From NCBI GenBank assembly GCA_030077755.1, contig JAQJZZ010000011.1, forward strand, positions 1,302,001-1,366,000: a DNA stretch of 64,000 bases, written 5' to 3'. This document shows positions 1 to 10,780 of the stretch, piece after piece. The stretch is from Filosporella fistucella (lineage: Eukaryota; Ascomycota; Leotiomycetes; Helotiales). The stretch's first letter is position 1; each line of letters opens with the position of its first letter. The notes under the pieces are model-generated. The model was not told where the DNA came from, made no database searches, and worked only from the letters and a program-made list of their open reading frames with translations. The translations under genes were made by a program, and so were the position numbers.

Positions 1-761
1 TCACTTTGAACAGGCCGCTCCTGGAGTCCGTATGGGGGCACTCAGCCATTTGCAGGTAATACACATTGCAACTCACGACTCATTCGGTAAGAAGCATCCC
101 CCTTCCACAAGGTCAGCCTAACCAAGGATTAGCCGAGGGTCAAAATGGCCCAACTCACCAACCTGTCGAGCTTGATTCCCTCTACCGTGCTATGCCGAAT
201 TTTAACCATATCAGGCCTTGCGATGCCGAAGAGTTGATAGGCTCATGGATATTTGCTCTCGGCGAAAGGCATGCTCCCAGCATGATATCGGTTGCTCACG
301 ATCCAGTAGGAGCAGTGCCAAACACAAGCCGAGAAGGTCTTCAGCGAGGAGCCTATGTGATCCAAGAGACTGATAAAGCAGATCTGACCCTCGTAAGTTG
401 CGGCTCAAACCTTCACTATGCTGTTGCTGCAAGCCAATCTCTCGGGAAAACTGGCATCAGGTGTCGTCTTGTGAGCGCTCCGTGCCTGAGTCTTTTCGAC
501 AAGCAAGACAAGGCATACCGTACGCAAGTTTTCCCTCTAGATGGAAAGCCTATCATCAGTGTCGAAGAATATGTTGCCACTGTTTGGGCACGATACTGCA
601 CTGCTAGCATTGGCATGACGTCTTTTGGATACTCGGCCTCAAACGAGAGTAATTATCGGCGTTTTGGTCTGGATGCTGAGGGAATTGAGCGCAAGGTGAG
701 AAAATACCTTGAGAGTCTTGATGTGCTTAGTGCGAGAGAGGCAGGATGGCAGCAGCTTTGA
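1..761 (+). CDS. Dihydroxyacetone synthase / transketolase family, C-terminal part (5' end outside window)
   Basis: Partial gene; the window opens inside an exon read from base 2. Exon 2-86 is followed by a 46-bp intron (87-132, GTAAGA...TTAG) and exon 133-761. Splicing joins HDSF to AEGQNGPTHQPVE, which restores the strongly conserved transketolase pyrimidine-domain block (HDS...GPTHQP...AMPN...RP). The rest is the transketolase C-terminal domain. The segment CTASIGMTSFG followed by a Phe-Gly motif resembles dihydroxyacetone synthase more than ordinary transketolase. These enzymes use thiamine diphosphate to move two-carbon ketol units between sugar phosphates; dihydroxyacetone synthases are often peroxisomal, but the C-terminus here (WQQL) is not an obvious PTS1. 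Substrate choice cannot be settled from the fragment. It is followed tail-to-tail by a Zn2Cys6 regulator. Confidence 0.82.
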
Positions 762-863
762 TAGACAATGTCGTAGTTTTGAATAGACATAGACATACCA
801 AGACATTATACAAATTGGTGTATTCATCTAGGTTGAGGTGTGGTATTTGCTAGCTATTCTAGA

Positions 864-3851
864 TCATTCAATTGAATTAGGAATCACATTCTGAAAGAGC
901 GTGTATGCAAACGAACTGTCTGGGAATGTACCTAGCACCGGATACTCATTTCCCCATTGCCCCATGTCCTGATCTGACTGGTGCATATTCAACCAGATGT
1001 CTCCCTCATCCCGTCCTGACCTTGAGTGTAATATACCGTCATTGATCGAAGGTAGGCCAGTATCGTTTGCTGCTAGTCCATTATCGGTTGTGGCTCGTCG
1101 TTTACGTTGCTCCGCCATTCTGGTTCCGCTGCCATTCGCATCCAGCGACGATAGCGGTCGCTTCAATTTCAATGTGTTCCTGGTCCGTTGCCATTCCAGC
1201 CTGATACAAATGATAACCTCCAGAGCCCTTGTAGAGCTTTTGTACGCCACGCCAATCTCCCCGAGTGCTTGGCAGCAGAACTGAAGGTCCGCCATTGCGA
1301 CTTCTGCCGCTTTTCCGCTGGCACTGCAAGTGTTGTAGATTTGCATAAAAGAGGCGGTGAATAAGAGATGTACAATCTGAACATTGCATCTTCGAAGAGT
1401 ATGTTGCTTCCGATAGATCTGAAGTAACTTGAGAGTAGACTGAGCAGCTTCAGTGCAAGCGCGTTGAGCTTTGAAGGAAATGTGCTGGTTCCTAAATCTT
1501 CGAGAAAAGAAGGGTCGATGGAGGAAGATCGACATCACATTAAATTGCATACTGTAGCCCATTAGCGCTTGTTTGCTGTGTGGTAGATGTTGCATGTTTT
1601 ACTGAAGCTGGAGAACATGGGGAAGGTGCATTCTGTCGCCTTGCAGCATGTCAACCGTAAGCTCTTTTGGGAGACTGTTGTGCCAAATGTTGAATTCGTC
1701 CCGCATATCGGAGGCAAATTTCGTCAACTCATCGTCTGAAAAAGTTCTGCCGGCATAGCTGTGTAATGTTTCAGTATTGACGTCGATGGATTTACTGCGA
1801 AAAGAGCCACATACAGTGTTCGGCTTAATCGTCGCATCATTGCACAAAGAGAAACATTACTATCCGCACAAGCCTCCACAGGATCATAGTATCTATTATC
1901 ATTAAACTCAGGGGCTCCAAAGTCGGTCTCACCAGAATAAGGCTTCCAAACTCTATTGCGTAATTTGTCCTGATCCCACATCGGTCTGGAAATTGAGATG
2001 TCACGAATATTAATGCCCCATGGTCTTCCGACATAGAGACTCCACATGCTGCCAAATATAAGATTTCGTGAACTAAAAGGGATTGGGAATTGTAGAGCAT
2101 ACTTATCATGCACGAAAACACCCCAGAAAGTGGTTCGTCGAACGTCTAGCTCTTGCTGTGTGATTTTACCATCTTGGACCTGTTTGGTCACATCGAGATG
2201 AAGCCCCAGGTCTGCACTTATCCTGACGGCCATCCCTGAAAAGAAATGTATTAGTGCTGAGCGACGCATATTTAATGGGTATAAGCCTCTCGTACTTACC
2301 ACTGTATAACCATCCCCTTGCATCTCTGGTGAATGCGGCTTCTGAAGCACTCATGATTACGAGAGCTTGCACAGTTGCCACTGTAGGACTATCTAGTTCT
2401 ATATCGAGCAATGCCTTTGCTCGAGAGCTGAAAAATTCAGGAACCTGCTCCGGCAATCCTCGACAAGCTTTTGAGTTCAGATTAGCACCTATAGCACAGC
2501 TATAAGTCAAACATTAGTCACGTCTGAAAATGCAAGGCAGCAACCAACTCACATTGCATTTTTGAGAGACTCAGAATAGAAAGATGTACTCTCTTCAGCA
2601 TCCTCGTACGCCGCCTTTTGGCGATAGTACATTTCCTCATCGACTACATGAATTGCAGGATCTTCCCATGTAAAATATAGCTTTTCAAGATGTTGCTCAA
2701 ATGCTAAAGGAATCTCTTGCGCAATTCCAGCGCGTTCCAGAGCAAGTCTCCCTTCGATACGGACTGAACGTGGCGGAGTTCTGGATAGGGAGGAGGCTCC
2801 ATTGTGCAAGATGTGAAGATTGGAAGTTGCGCCGAAATAGCGGAGCTGCCCGTCTTCTGCAATCTGGAAAGATCCCATTCGTGCAGAAAGCTGGTCTATC
2901 ATCTCTTCCTCGGGCTGAGATTCGGTTTGGGGAGTATTTGACCCATCATTGACAACTGCCCAGGTATTATCATCGTGCCATTCTATGGAAGACTGTCTGC
3001 GTAATCCAAGAGGTGGCCCATAGAGCGCGGAACCACCATGCAAGTCTTTGGCTGGAGAATTGCTCGACTCTTCATCATCAAACTGTACGGCTATGTCATT
3101 GACAATAGTATCTACATCGATATTCGGTTGCTGAGCCAGCCATGGCCAAGTGACATCTGCAGTGGTTCCCCGCTTCGGCGGTGGCATCTGCATTTGTGTG
3201 CCGTTGGGAGGGAGCATGAACGCGCCCCAGGATGAAGACAAACGTTGTTCACAATCATCACCTGCAAAATCCATCGGAGGTAGATTGCTCAGCGAATTTG
3301 ATGTTGAGGGAATGGCTTGCAAACCCATTTTACTTGAGGCTGCAATAGCGACATGTCCGTTTTCACGAGCCCGAGGAGGAGATTCCTGGTCAGCAGAGGG
3401 GTTTGGCGCAGCCTTTGAGGCATCTCCTGTAGGCTCTTCATTTGTTGAGGAAGATTCATCGTTCTCCAGTGGTATTTCAATATTGTTGCTTCTCAATAAA
3501 TCCTCCAGGAACTGGATCCATTTGGACAGATGCTCAATCTGCTGCTTCGAAGATATTCTTCAGTTGTCAGCTAAAAGCGCTCCAAGCATAAATTTAGCAA
3601 AATTGGATACCTACTTCCGTCTGTCATCGCTGTAATTGTATTTGCAAACTTGATTGTAAAGCTTGCAGTTGGAGCATGTCGGAGATGATCCATCACACTG
3701 TGGGGAATATGTGATTAGTAAATGGAACGTTTAATCATGCTTCATGGTAAGAAGAGTTGACTTCATACAGTACCTTCACTTTCCGTCGCCGACAGCATGT
3801 ACAAGCGGTAGTAATATGCTTTTTCGTTGCGTTTCGACCGCTGTCAGCCAT
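864..3851 (-). CDS. Zn2Cys6 transcription factor with fungal-specific TF domain
   Basis: Exons on the minus strand: 3851-3774, 3697-3615, 3557-2553, 2499-2300, 2235-2103, 2048-1815, 1794-1603, 1551-864, giving about 870 residues. The zinc cluster lies at residues 17-44 (CX2CX6CX6CX2CX6C) and is split by intron 1 just before the third Cys. A coiled-coil-like linker (ISSKQQIEHLSKWIQFLEDLL) follows, then an acidic disordered stretch, then the motif DGQLRYFGATSN and the Fungal_trans domain with RTTFWG, MWSLYVGRP and LHRPFF landmarks. Homologs are nuclear regulators of nutrient use or secondary metabolism; the target is unknown. The join at 1795-1814 is abnormal: the frame is only kept if 20 nt with perfect GTATGT...GCAG ends are removed, otherwise the gene is frameshifted (see findings). 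It may regulate the neighbouring transporter, monooxygenase and dehydrogenase, but that is inference from position. Confidence 0.85.
1795..1814 (-). other. 20-nt micro-intron candidate or frameshift inside the Zn2Cys6 gene
   Basis: Conserved TF sequence runs in one frame up to RRLSRTL and continues in another from KSIDVNTETLHSY. The 20 nt between them begin GTATGT and end CGCAG on the minus strand, and removing them restores one frame. A 20-nt intron is far below the usual fungal minimum, so a one-base indel, sequencing error or pseudogene mutation is an equal explanation. Confidence 0.5.
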
Positions 3852-4694
3852 ACCTAAGTAGGTGTGTGATGCACAAGTGTAGCAGATTCTGCTGGCCTTG
3901 ACATGAGCTTACCAACGTAAGAACGCAGGTTCTGGCTCGTCTGATGGTTTGGCTCCGAGTAGGTCGAGGTCTCGTCTACGGATATTATTGCGTTAAGTGA
4001 ATGGTCGTGTAGATATTCTGAAGAAAACTAGGTGCCCACCAAAAACATGTGCCAGGTGAGATACCTGCTTTCTCTGAAGGAGAAGCTGATTATGCAAGAT
4101 CCAGAGAGCATAGATCCAGAGTCCAAGTCGCTCAGCCATCGGGGATTTTGTTCCCGGTCTGATTTCCCCGCACTTGATGATTAAAAAAAGTGTGGAGAAC
4201 TTGGAGGCGACCTTTGCTGTCGATCTCTACAGTCCGTACCAGCCATTCCTATGCATCCAACATTACGCGGAGGCGCTTTCTGAGCGACCGGTTCATTGTT
4301 TTGCCGCGTTTTAATCTGCTATTAATGGCCCCACTAGGCTCAACCATAGTTCTGGTATTGTGGGCCTTATCACCTAGAACAATATCTTGAGACCTGGCAT
4401 TAGATTGGATCCAAGATCTGTCGGGTCGTTGCTGCCGCTCCACCTTACAGTTGACTCGAGTGCCACTTCTGGACTGTACAGTACGTCAATGTGTTACGAC
4501 TATTTCTACATCGAAATCTACGGCAGAGAGAAGCATCTTCCCTTCTAAATTCAAAGAAATAGCATTTCAGACAGTCAATAGCTTCTGCTGAATTGTCTAC
4601 ATAGCCCGTCGCATTTTTCTATCTCGTCTAAGCTTTCCAGCTTCGCCTGCATGGACTGTCAAGTCCTATTTCGGCGACATCTTCTACACTCCCA
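3852..4694. other. Intergenic, no gene recognised
   Basis: Lies between the start of the Zn2Cys6 gene and the stop of the sugar transporter, both on the minus strand. Short ORFs here have no recognisable domain. It should contain the regulator's promoter and the transporter's 3' end. Confidence 0.6.
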
Positions 4695-6717
4695 TCAATG
4701 ACTGGTCGTCGATACATTCTCTGTCATGGATATCTCGGAATCTTTCTGATCTCCAACACCATGCTCTTCTCTCCAGCTACCATCACGAACTCTCGGCTTG
4801 ATGAAGAGCATATCGATTTCCTCGAGAGATTTGCCACTCGTCTGCCACAAGTTAGCACCCTAACGCGGATATTTTGGATCTTGCACACGAACCTCGGGAC
4901 ACAGGAAATACACAAAAGGAATTATTCCGATACAGGCAACCAGCTGCCAAATCCAAATCTTCCATCCTCTACAGACATATTAGTGTGGACTTCAAAGGGT
5001 AAGACCAGAGGCGAGCGGCTTCCATACTGCTCGGAAGCTGCTCGCCTTTGCTATTTCTGACAAATACAGAGCAAAATTCGACGTACTGAGTCTCAATACC
5101 AATGCCACCGGCGAACACAGCGATAAATGAGAATCTGGTTATTCATATTAGTGTTGCTGTTTTTCACTGAGAGTGTAGTACTTACAGCCACTCCCCCGTC
5201 GACCCAGCAGCTCCTCCAAGATGTCTATACTTCAGAGGCGCGATCTAGAATATGTAAGTAAATGAAGGCCAGGTACGAGGTAGCATGTGTTCGAACCTCC
5301 GGACCATACAGCCATGGACATCCAACCCATCCATACCCAAATGCGAAATTGTAAATGATCACACCAGCCACGGCAGCCCATTGAGTTGCCAATGTGGGGT
5401 TGGGAAGTGCAATCATAATCAAAAATAGGAGGATTGACCCGGCACAGACAACGGCGGACCAAATCATTATTGGACGGCGTCCAAACTTCTCAATTGTGAA
5501 GATGGTTGGTATAGTTCCAATCCAGAAACCAGTGTTCATAACGGCAGCCAGCAGCTGAGATAAATTATCAGAGTATCCAATATTTGCAAAAATCCTGGTT
5601 GAATAATAGACAAGCATGTTGATACCTAGCAATTTGTTAGTGTGCGTTGAAGCCGAAGGTGGTTGGGAAATTACCCATCATCTGTTGAATAGAAAGAATC
5701 ATGAACGAAATTCGGATCCGAAGACCAACACGAAGTTCCGTGTTATCCCATACGAGAATTTTCAGAGACAGCTTATTCTCTTCATGTTCTTCCAACTCAA
5801 CACTGTCAAGAATCTCCTTTTTCTGCTGCTGAACATTTGTGTGGTCGAGAGGTAGATCATGAAGGCGAGCCAGAACAGAATCACCTTCCTCCAAACGTCC
5901 TTGTGCATAATACCAACGAGGTGTATCCGGCAGAATGAGCATTCCAGCCAGAGAGATAATTGCAAAAAATGACTGGAAAGCTATTGGGAATCTCCATGAA
6001 ATCTGATTATTGAGTTGGACGAATCCATAGTCTACCCACTGCAACAAGTTAACTCTGCAGATCTTCGCCAATATAGCCGACAAGCAAGTCGAAAGCTGCT
6101 CATAAGCTGATAGATATACCCGCTCCACATCGAACTCTGAACAGAGGAAAAGCAAAAATGATACTTACATATGCAACAGCAATGCCAAAAATGAGCCAAG
6201 AACACTGCTGCGCAACTTCTGGGCCACGTTCTTTGGCATCAATACTCATCTCTGCCATGTAGGTAGGACTTGTAGATGATATGAACCCGATGCCGAAACC
6301 ACAGATAATTCGGCCGACGATGATATGAGGGACACCCATAGCACTTGCTTGGATCGCACTTCCAACAATGACAAACGCGTTTCCGAGGATAATACACATG
6401 CGGCGCCCCAAGTGCATACCAAAGAACATGACCCCAAAGGAGCATACAGTGGCAGCCAAAACATATGAGGATGCTACCATAGGAATAACGTATGCCCCCG
6501 TAGGGTTCTATTTGTCATTGTCAGCAGGGAGGAGAAAAATTTACGACAGCGATTGCATTACCCCAAGAGCTTCGAGGAACGGCTTGGTGTTCTGAACACC
6601 ACCGAGGACTCCTGCATCATATCCGTACAGACAGAATGACTAAATGCATTAGAATAGAGCCCCAATCTGTGAGTGTATACTGACCAGAGAGCAGCATATA
6701 CTCATCAACCTGTACAT
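4695..6717 (-). CDS. MFS sugar transporter (sugar porter family)
   Basis: Nine exons: 6717-6685, 6639-6562, 6507-6169, 6038-5675, 5625-5297, 5244-5186, 5134-5087, 4968-4893, 4841-4695; 490 residues. Sugar porter signatures are all present: YGYDAGVLGG in TM1, HLGRR after TM2, PDTPRWYYAQGR after TM6, QQMMGINMLVYY in TM7, KFGRRP after TM8, and PETSGKSLEEID after TM12. This predicts a 12-TM plasma-membrane proton symporter or facilitator for a sugar or related polyol; the substrate cannot be read. The N-terminus is very short, with TM1 starting within the first 15 residues, so a further upstream coding exon is possible. Intron sizes are 45-130 bp. It is divergent to the Baeyer-Villiger-type monooxygenase with 784 bp between the two start codons. 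Confidence 0.9.
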
Positions 6718-7501
6718 TGGCCGGCCATGTATTTGTTTGAGACCCATATTTGCAACTGTCGATAAATTTGCCGAACAAAATTGGAATGTTTGACGTAGGA
6801 TAAAATATCCGAGGCACAAATAAGGGTTGAGTCAGAATAAGGGAATCAAGATGTTATATATCGAGCTTTCTGCAAACAATTGTGCTCGCTAATCGAACAG
6901 CTGGGCATAGATTAACGGATATCATGAACGTCCCGTGCTGCACAATTCCAGCATGGACCTAGAAAGATGGTCGGAAATGCTATGGAAATTGAGAAGGAAA
7001 TTGCAGAAGTCGAATCTTGGAAGTTGGGAGACATAGAACACCCCATAGACTTTGATAAGTTTGACTCGGCAGGGAATGGTGGTTTCTGGGGTGCAGGTGC
7101 ATTGCTCTGTAAGCGTGCAAGAGAGCGCTGTAACTGCGGGGAAGTAAACGCTACTAATTTGATGCGTGCTGAAGGTCCAGGGTGTGGAGCCCCAAAATTT
7201 AGGGTGGCCTCCCACTAGCTTGGATCTGTATCAGCATCGAGTTCCTCGGAAATCGAATTCCGTCGCTAATTCTGCCCCGAATGCAAGGGCAGACTGCCCC
7301 TTGACGCTTCGTTAGTCGAGTTGTAGCAATGACAGCTCCATAGAAGTAGTGAAAGGCGGATTTGAATGCGTGTGGATAGTCGCCGAAATTTCGATTTTGC
7401 CTTCTATTCTCTTCCCAGTGCTTTCATAAAACACTTCGACCTGTTCTTTCCATGATTGGGACATTGACCTTGACCACATATCAGACTCTTTCTCTAACAA
7501 A
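6718..7501. promoter_or_regulatory. Shared bidirectional promoter region, transporter / monooxygenase
   Basis: This is the only space between the divergent start codons of the sugar transporter and the flavin monooxygenase. ORFs on both strands near 6922-7218 overlap each other and carry no family signal, so they are not called. The segment contains a CGG-N10-CCG element (entered separately). Confidence 0.5.
7247..7262. promoter_or_regulatory. CGG-N10-CCG inverted triplet, candidate Zn2Cys6 binding site
   Basis: CGG at 7247-7249 and CCG at 7260-7262 are separated by 10 bp, the everted/inverted spacing class used by Put3-type Zn2Cys6 dimers. It sits 240 bp upstream of the monooxygenase start and about 530 bp from the transporter start. 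A single copy can arise by chance. Confidence 0.35.
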
Positions 7502-9305
7502 ATGGCTGACCAAACTACTTCCACCAGTGCCATCATCATTGGAGCTGGCCCCTCGGGCATCTCAATGGCCCATTCGCTGAAGAAGAAGCTGAAATTTGAT
7601 AATTTTGAAGTTTATGAAAAGCTTGATGGGCCTGGGGGTACGTGGAGAACGAACACTTATCCAGGATGGTAAGCCTGACAAGCTATACTTATCGAACCAT
7701 TGCTGACTTTGTAGTGGCTGCGATGTTCCCACTCACTTATACTCTTTCAGCTTCAATCTGAATCCAGAATGGTCAAAGGAGCTTTGCGATCAGCAGGAAA
7801 TTCTTGACTGTGAGACTTATTTGCATGTAATATCGTGAGATTGCTAAACATATATAGATATGGAGGCAACAGTGGATAAATTCCAATTACGGCAACACAT
7901 GCACTTCGATGTTTCATGCATCGGCGCAAAATGGCTTGCAAAGATCAGTAAATGGGAAGTAACCCTTCTGGACATGAAGACAGGCAAGCCCTTCACTCGA
8001 GAAGTCGACGTTTTCGTATCTGCGGTGGGAGGCATCTCGGAGCCTCGTAATGTTAAATTTCCTGGCATGGAAGACTTCAAAGGTGCTATGTTTCACACTG
8101 CCCGATGGGATCACAGCTATGATTACACTGGCAAGCGCATGGCTGTGATTGGAAACGGGTGTAGTGCTGCTCAGGTGGTCCCAAATGTGGTTGGTAGAGT
8201 AGCATATCTCAAACAGTGAGTCATAAACACAGAGCTTCTCATTTCTACTTGCAAGCTGACTCTCTTAAGGTATGCAAGAAGTCCACAATGGTACCACGAG
8301 AGGCCCAACCATCGCTTTACAACTTTTGAAAAGGCATGCTTCAAATATATTCCATTCTGGCAACGACTGCACCGCCTCTCGGTGTTTCAGGCAAATGACA
8401 ATCTTGTAGCAACATACCTCCCAGGCTCAGCTGCTGAAAAGAAGAGACTGGCGGCAGAGGCGAAAGCAAAGAAATATATATATGCCACCACTCCCGCAAA
8501 ATATCATGAAATGATTGTTCCATCGTTCCCACTAGGTTGCAAGAGAAGGATTTTTGATCCCAACTACCTCAGCTCTCTTCATTCGACCAACCTCGATCTT
8601 GTGGCAGAGGGAATCATGAAATTTGATGCAACTGGCATCGTGAGTGAGTCAGGCGTGAAAGACGAGTTTGATATCATCGTGCTCGCTACTGGATTTCAAG
8701 TTCAAAACTTCTTGACACCAATGAAGATTGTGGGCAAGAAGGGCGGGACGTTGGAGACGCAATGGGCGGAGGGGAAAGGAGCCCAGGCTTATCTTGGTAC
8801 ATACGTCCACAACTTTCCCAATTTTGCTATTCTCTTCGGACCCAACACCTTTCCAGCTCACAATTCGGCACTCTTCAGCTGTGAGGTACAGGTCGAATAT
8901 GTGACAAAAACGCTCTTTAGGACACTTGTCGACAATCGAGCAAAGATTATGGAAGTACGAGAGGATGCCGAGAACAGCTTCACAGAGTCTGTTCAAGACA
9001 AGCTCAAAGGTTCTGTTTTCGCGGCGGGCTGCTCAAATTGGTATATCAATTCCGCAGGGCACAACTCCGCTTCTTGGCCAGGCTATGCTTCTTCGTTTTG
9101 GAGGAAGACATTTTTTCCAAGATTCACCGATTACGAGTTGATCGATGGTGACAAAAACTGGTTTTTGAAGTCTTTGTTTCGTGATGCTAAAGCGGCTTTT
9201 TCCTCAAGATACATGTTCCTGCTGGTAGGACTGATGTTTGTAGGGTTGTGGACAAGATCATTGGCTGGAGATGTAGACGCCGGACGCGTTCATATAGACC
9301 ATTAG
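7502..9305 (+). CDS. Baeyer-Villiger-type flavin-containing monooxygenase
   Basis: Exons 7502-7668, 7715-7809, 7858-8215, 8270-9305; 551 residues. Motifs in order: FAD-binding GAGPSG at residues 14-19; GGTWRTNTYPG, typical of this family; the Baeyer-Villiger fingerprint FxGxxxHxxxWD at about 160-171 (FKGAMFHTARWD; the last residue is Asp where many members have Pro); a second Rossmann motif GNGCSAAQ for NADPH; and ATGFQ near 345. Family enzymes insert one O2-derived oxygen next to a carbonyl to give an ester or lactone, or oxidise N or S. A hydrophobic stretch near residues 521-535 (YMFLLVGLMFVGLW) could anchor the C-terminus in a membrane. It is divergent to the sugar transporter and followed by a dehydrogenase 313 bp downstream on the same strand, which suggests a joint catabolic or biosynthetic role. 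Confidence 0.92.
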
Positions 9306-9618
9306 ATTTGCTCCAAAATGTTCAGCTATTCACTTATGACCTTACCACGTATGATGCAGCACTGAAGGAATACACACGATGCTTGAGGCCGACGTTGACG
9401 ATAATATGTTTCCGTCTCGATCTGCAGCTTCGACACGCGAACGGAGCAACATTTGACTCAGACCGCTCCCTCGCGCTTGAGAATCACCGGATAATCAACA
9501 GGAAATGTAAATCCGTTCGATTTGGGGCTATATATGCCTAAGCTGCCAAAGCAATGTCCGGGGAGTATTCTGCCAGAACGTCGTCCTAAGCTCTGCACCA
9601 CAACTCCCGAACAGCAAG

Positions 9619-10498
9619 ATGAGTCGTCAATCCGCACTCGGGGTAGAAGGATATGCCATTGTCACAGGAGGTGGCTCTGGAATTGGACGAGCAACATCTT
9701 TGTTGCTTGCCCGTGAGAACTGTACCGGGATCGCTTTGGCTGATTTCAATGAATCTGCATTAGCGAAAGTCAAAGGGGAACTTGAAGCGGTGGCTACGAA
9801 TGCCAACTTCAGATGTATTACCATCAAAGTTGACGTGGCAGATGAAGCATCAGTACAGAAGATGATCGCTCAAACCGTCGAAGCGTTTGGACGTATAGAT
9901 TTTGCTGCCAACATTGCTGGAATTGGAGCAGTGAAAGGGCCGATTGCTGAGGGAACGCTGGACAACTGGAATAAGATGATCTCAGTCAACCTTACTGGTG
10001 TCTGGATTTGTGCAAAGGAGGAAATCAAGCAGATGATGAAGCAAGAGCCAAGACAAAATGCAAGGTAAGAATCTTTCTTCTTAGCCACTGGATTGTGGCC
10101 CCACGTACTTTTCACTAAAAATTCCTAGCACACATGCACCTCTACAACGAGGATCAATAGTGAATATTGCTTCTCTTGCCGGCGTCGTGGGGTTGCATCA
10201 TTCAGGGGCTTATACGGCAGCGAAACACGGCGTAGTTGGAGTTACCAGAACGTCGGCACTAGATCACCCAGAGGTAAAGTCCAACGCTGTGGTACCCGGC
10301 TACATAGAGACGCCCTTGACATCGGTACCGGGAGCCATGCGAGACAATGCCTTGAAGAAAGTCAACGATTGGACTCCAATGAAGAGATTTGGAAGAGCTG
10401 AAGAGGTAGCAGAGAGTGTTGTGTGGCTGCTCGGGGACAGGAGCAATTTTGCTCATGGGAGTTGTCTTACACTAGATGGGGGTTATATGGCTCAGTAG
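9619..10498 (+). CDS. Short-chain dehydrogenase/reductase (classical SDR)
   Basis: Exons 9619-10064 and 10129-10498; 271 residues. The cofactor motif TGGGSGIG is near residue 17, a D-rich beta-strand (ADFN) follows beta-2, the usual NNAG becomes NIAG, and the catalytic set S-X12-Y-X3-K is intact (IAS...GAYTAAK). The C-terminal GRAEEVAE...DGGY is typical of 3-oxoacyl-ACP-reductase-like SDRs. An Asp after beta-2 suggests NAD(H) over NADP(H). The segment after the active site (ALDHPEVKSNAVVPGYI) is a few residues shorter than in most relatives. It likely oxidises or reduces an alcohol/ketone linked to the adjacent monooxygenase; the substrate is unknown. Confidence 0.93.
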
Positions 10499-10780
10499 TA
10501 ATCTCCCGTTAGATCCGGATGTAAGAAGCTTTATGGACTGAGTGATGTACTTGGGTAGTTAAAAATACATGTGTCTCAAGTGTGAGGCTACCTCCCGACC
10601 TTAGAGCAGGTGAGAAGATCACGTGCCAATAGCTGCAAACCCCAATGCCCCTGCAGATTTATGACGCTACTGCCGGTCGTACTTTTGAGCTACCAAAAAA
10701 AAGTTGGAGAACAAGAAGGCATCTGCAACTTCAGCCTCGAATGTTTTAGACCTGAGCAACATATTTTAATTTGGATATCA

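Noticed and set aside
6922..7218. Overlapping ORFs on both strands in the transporter/monooxygenase promoter
   Set aside because: They mirror each other, have no domain and sit in the only space available for two promoters.
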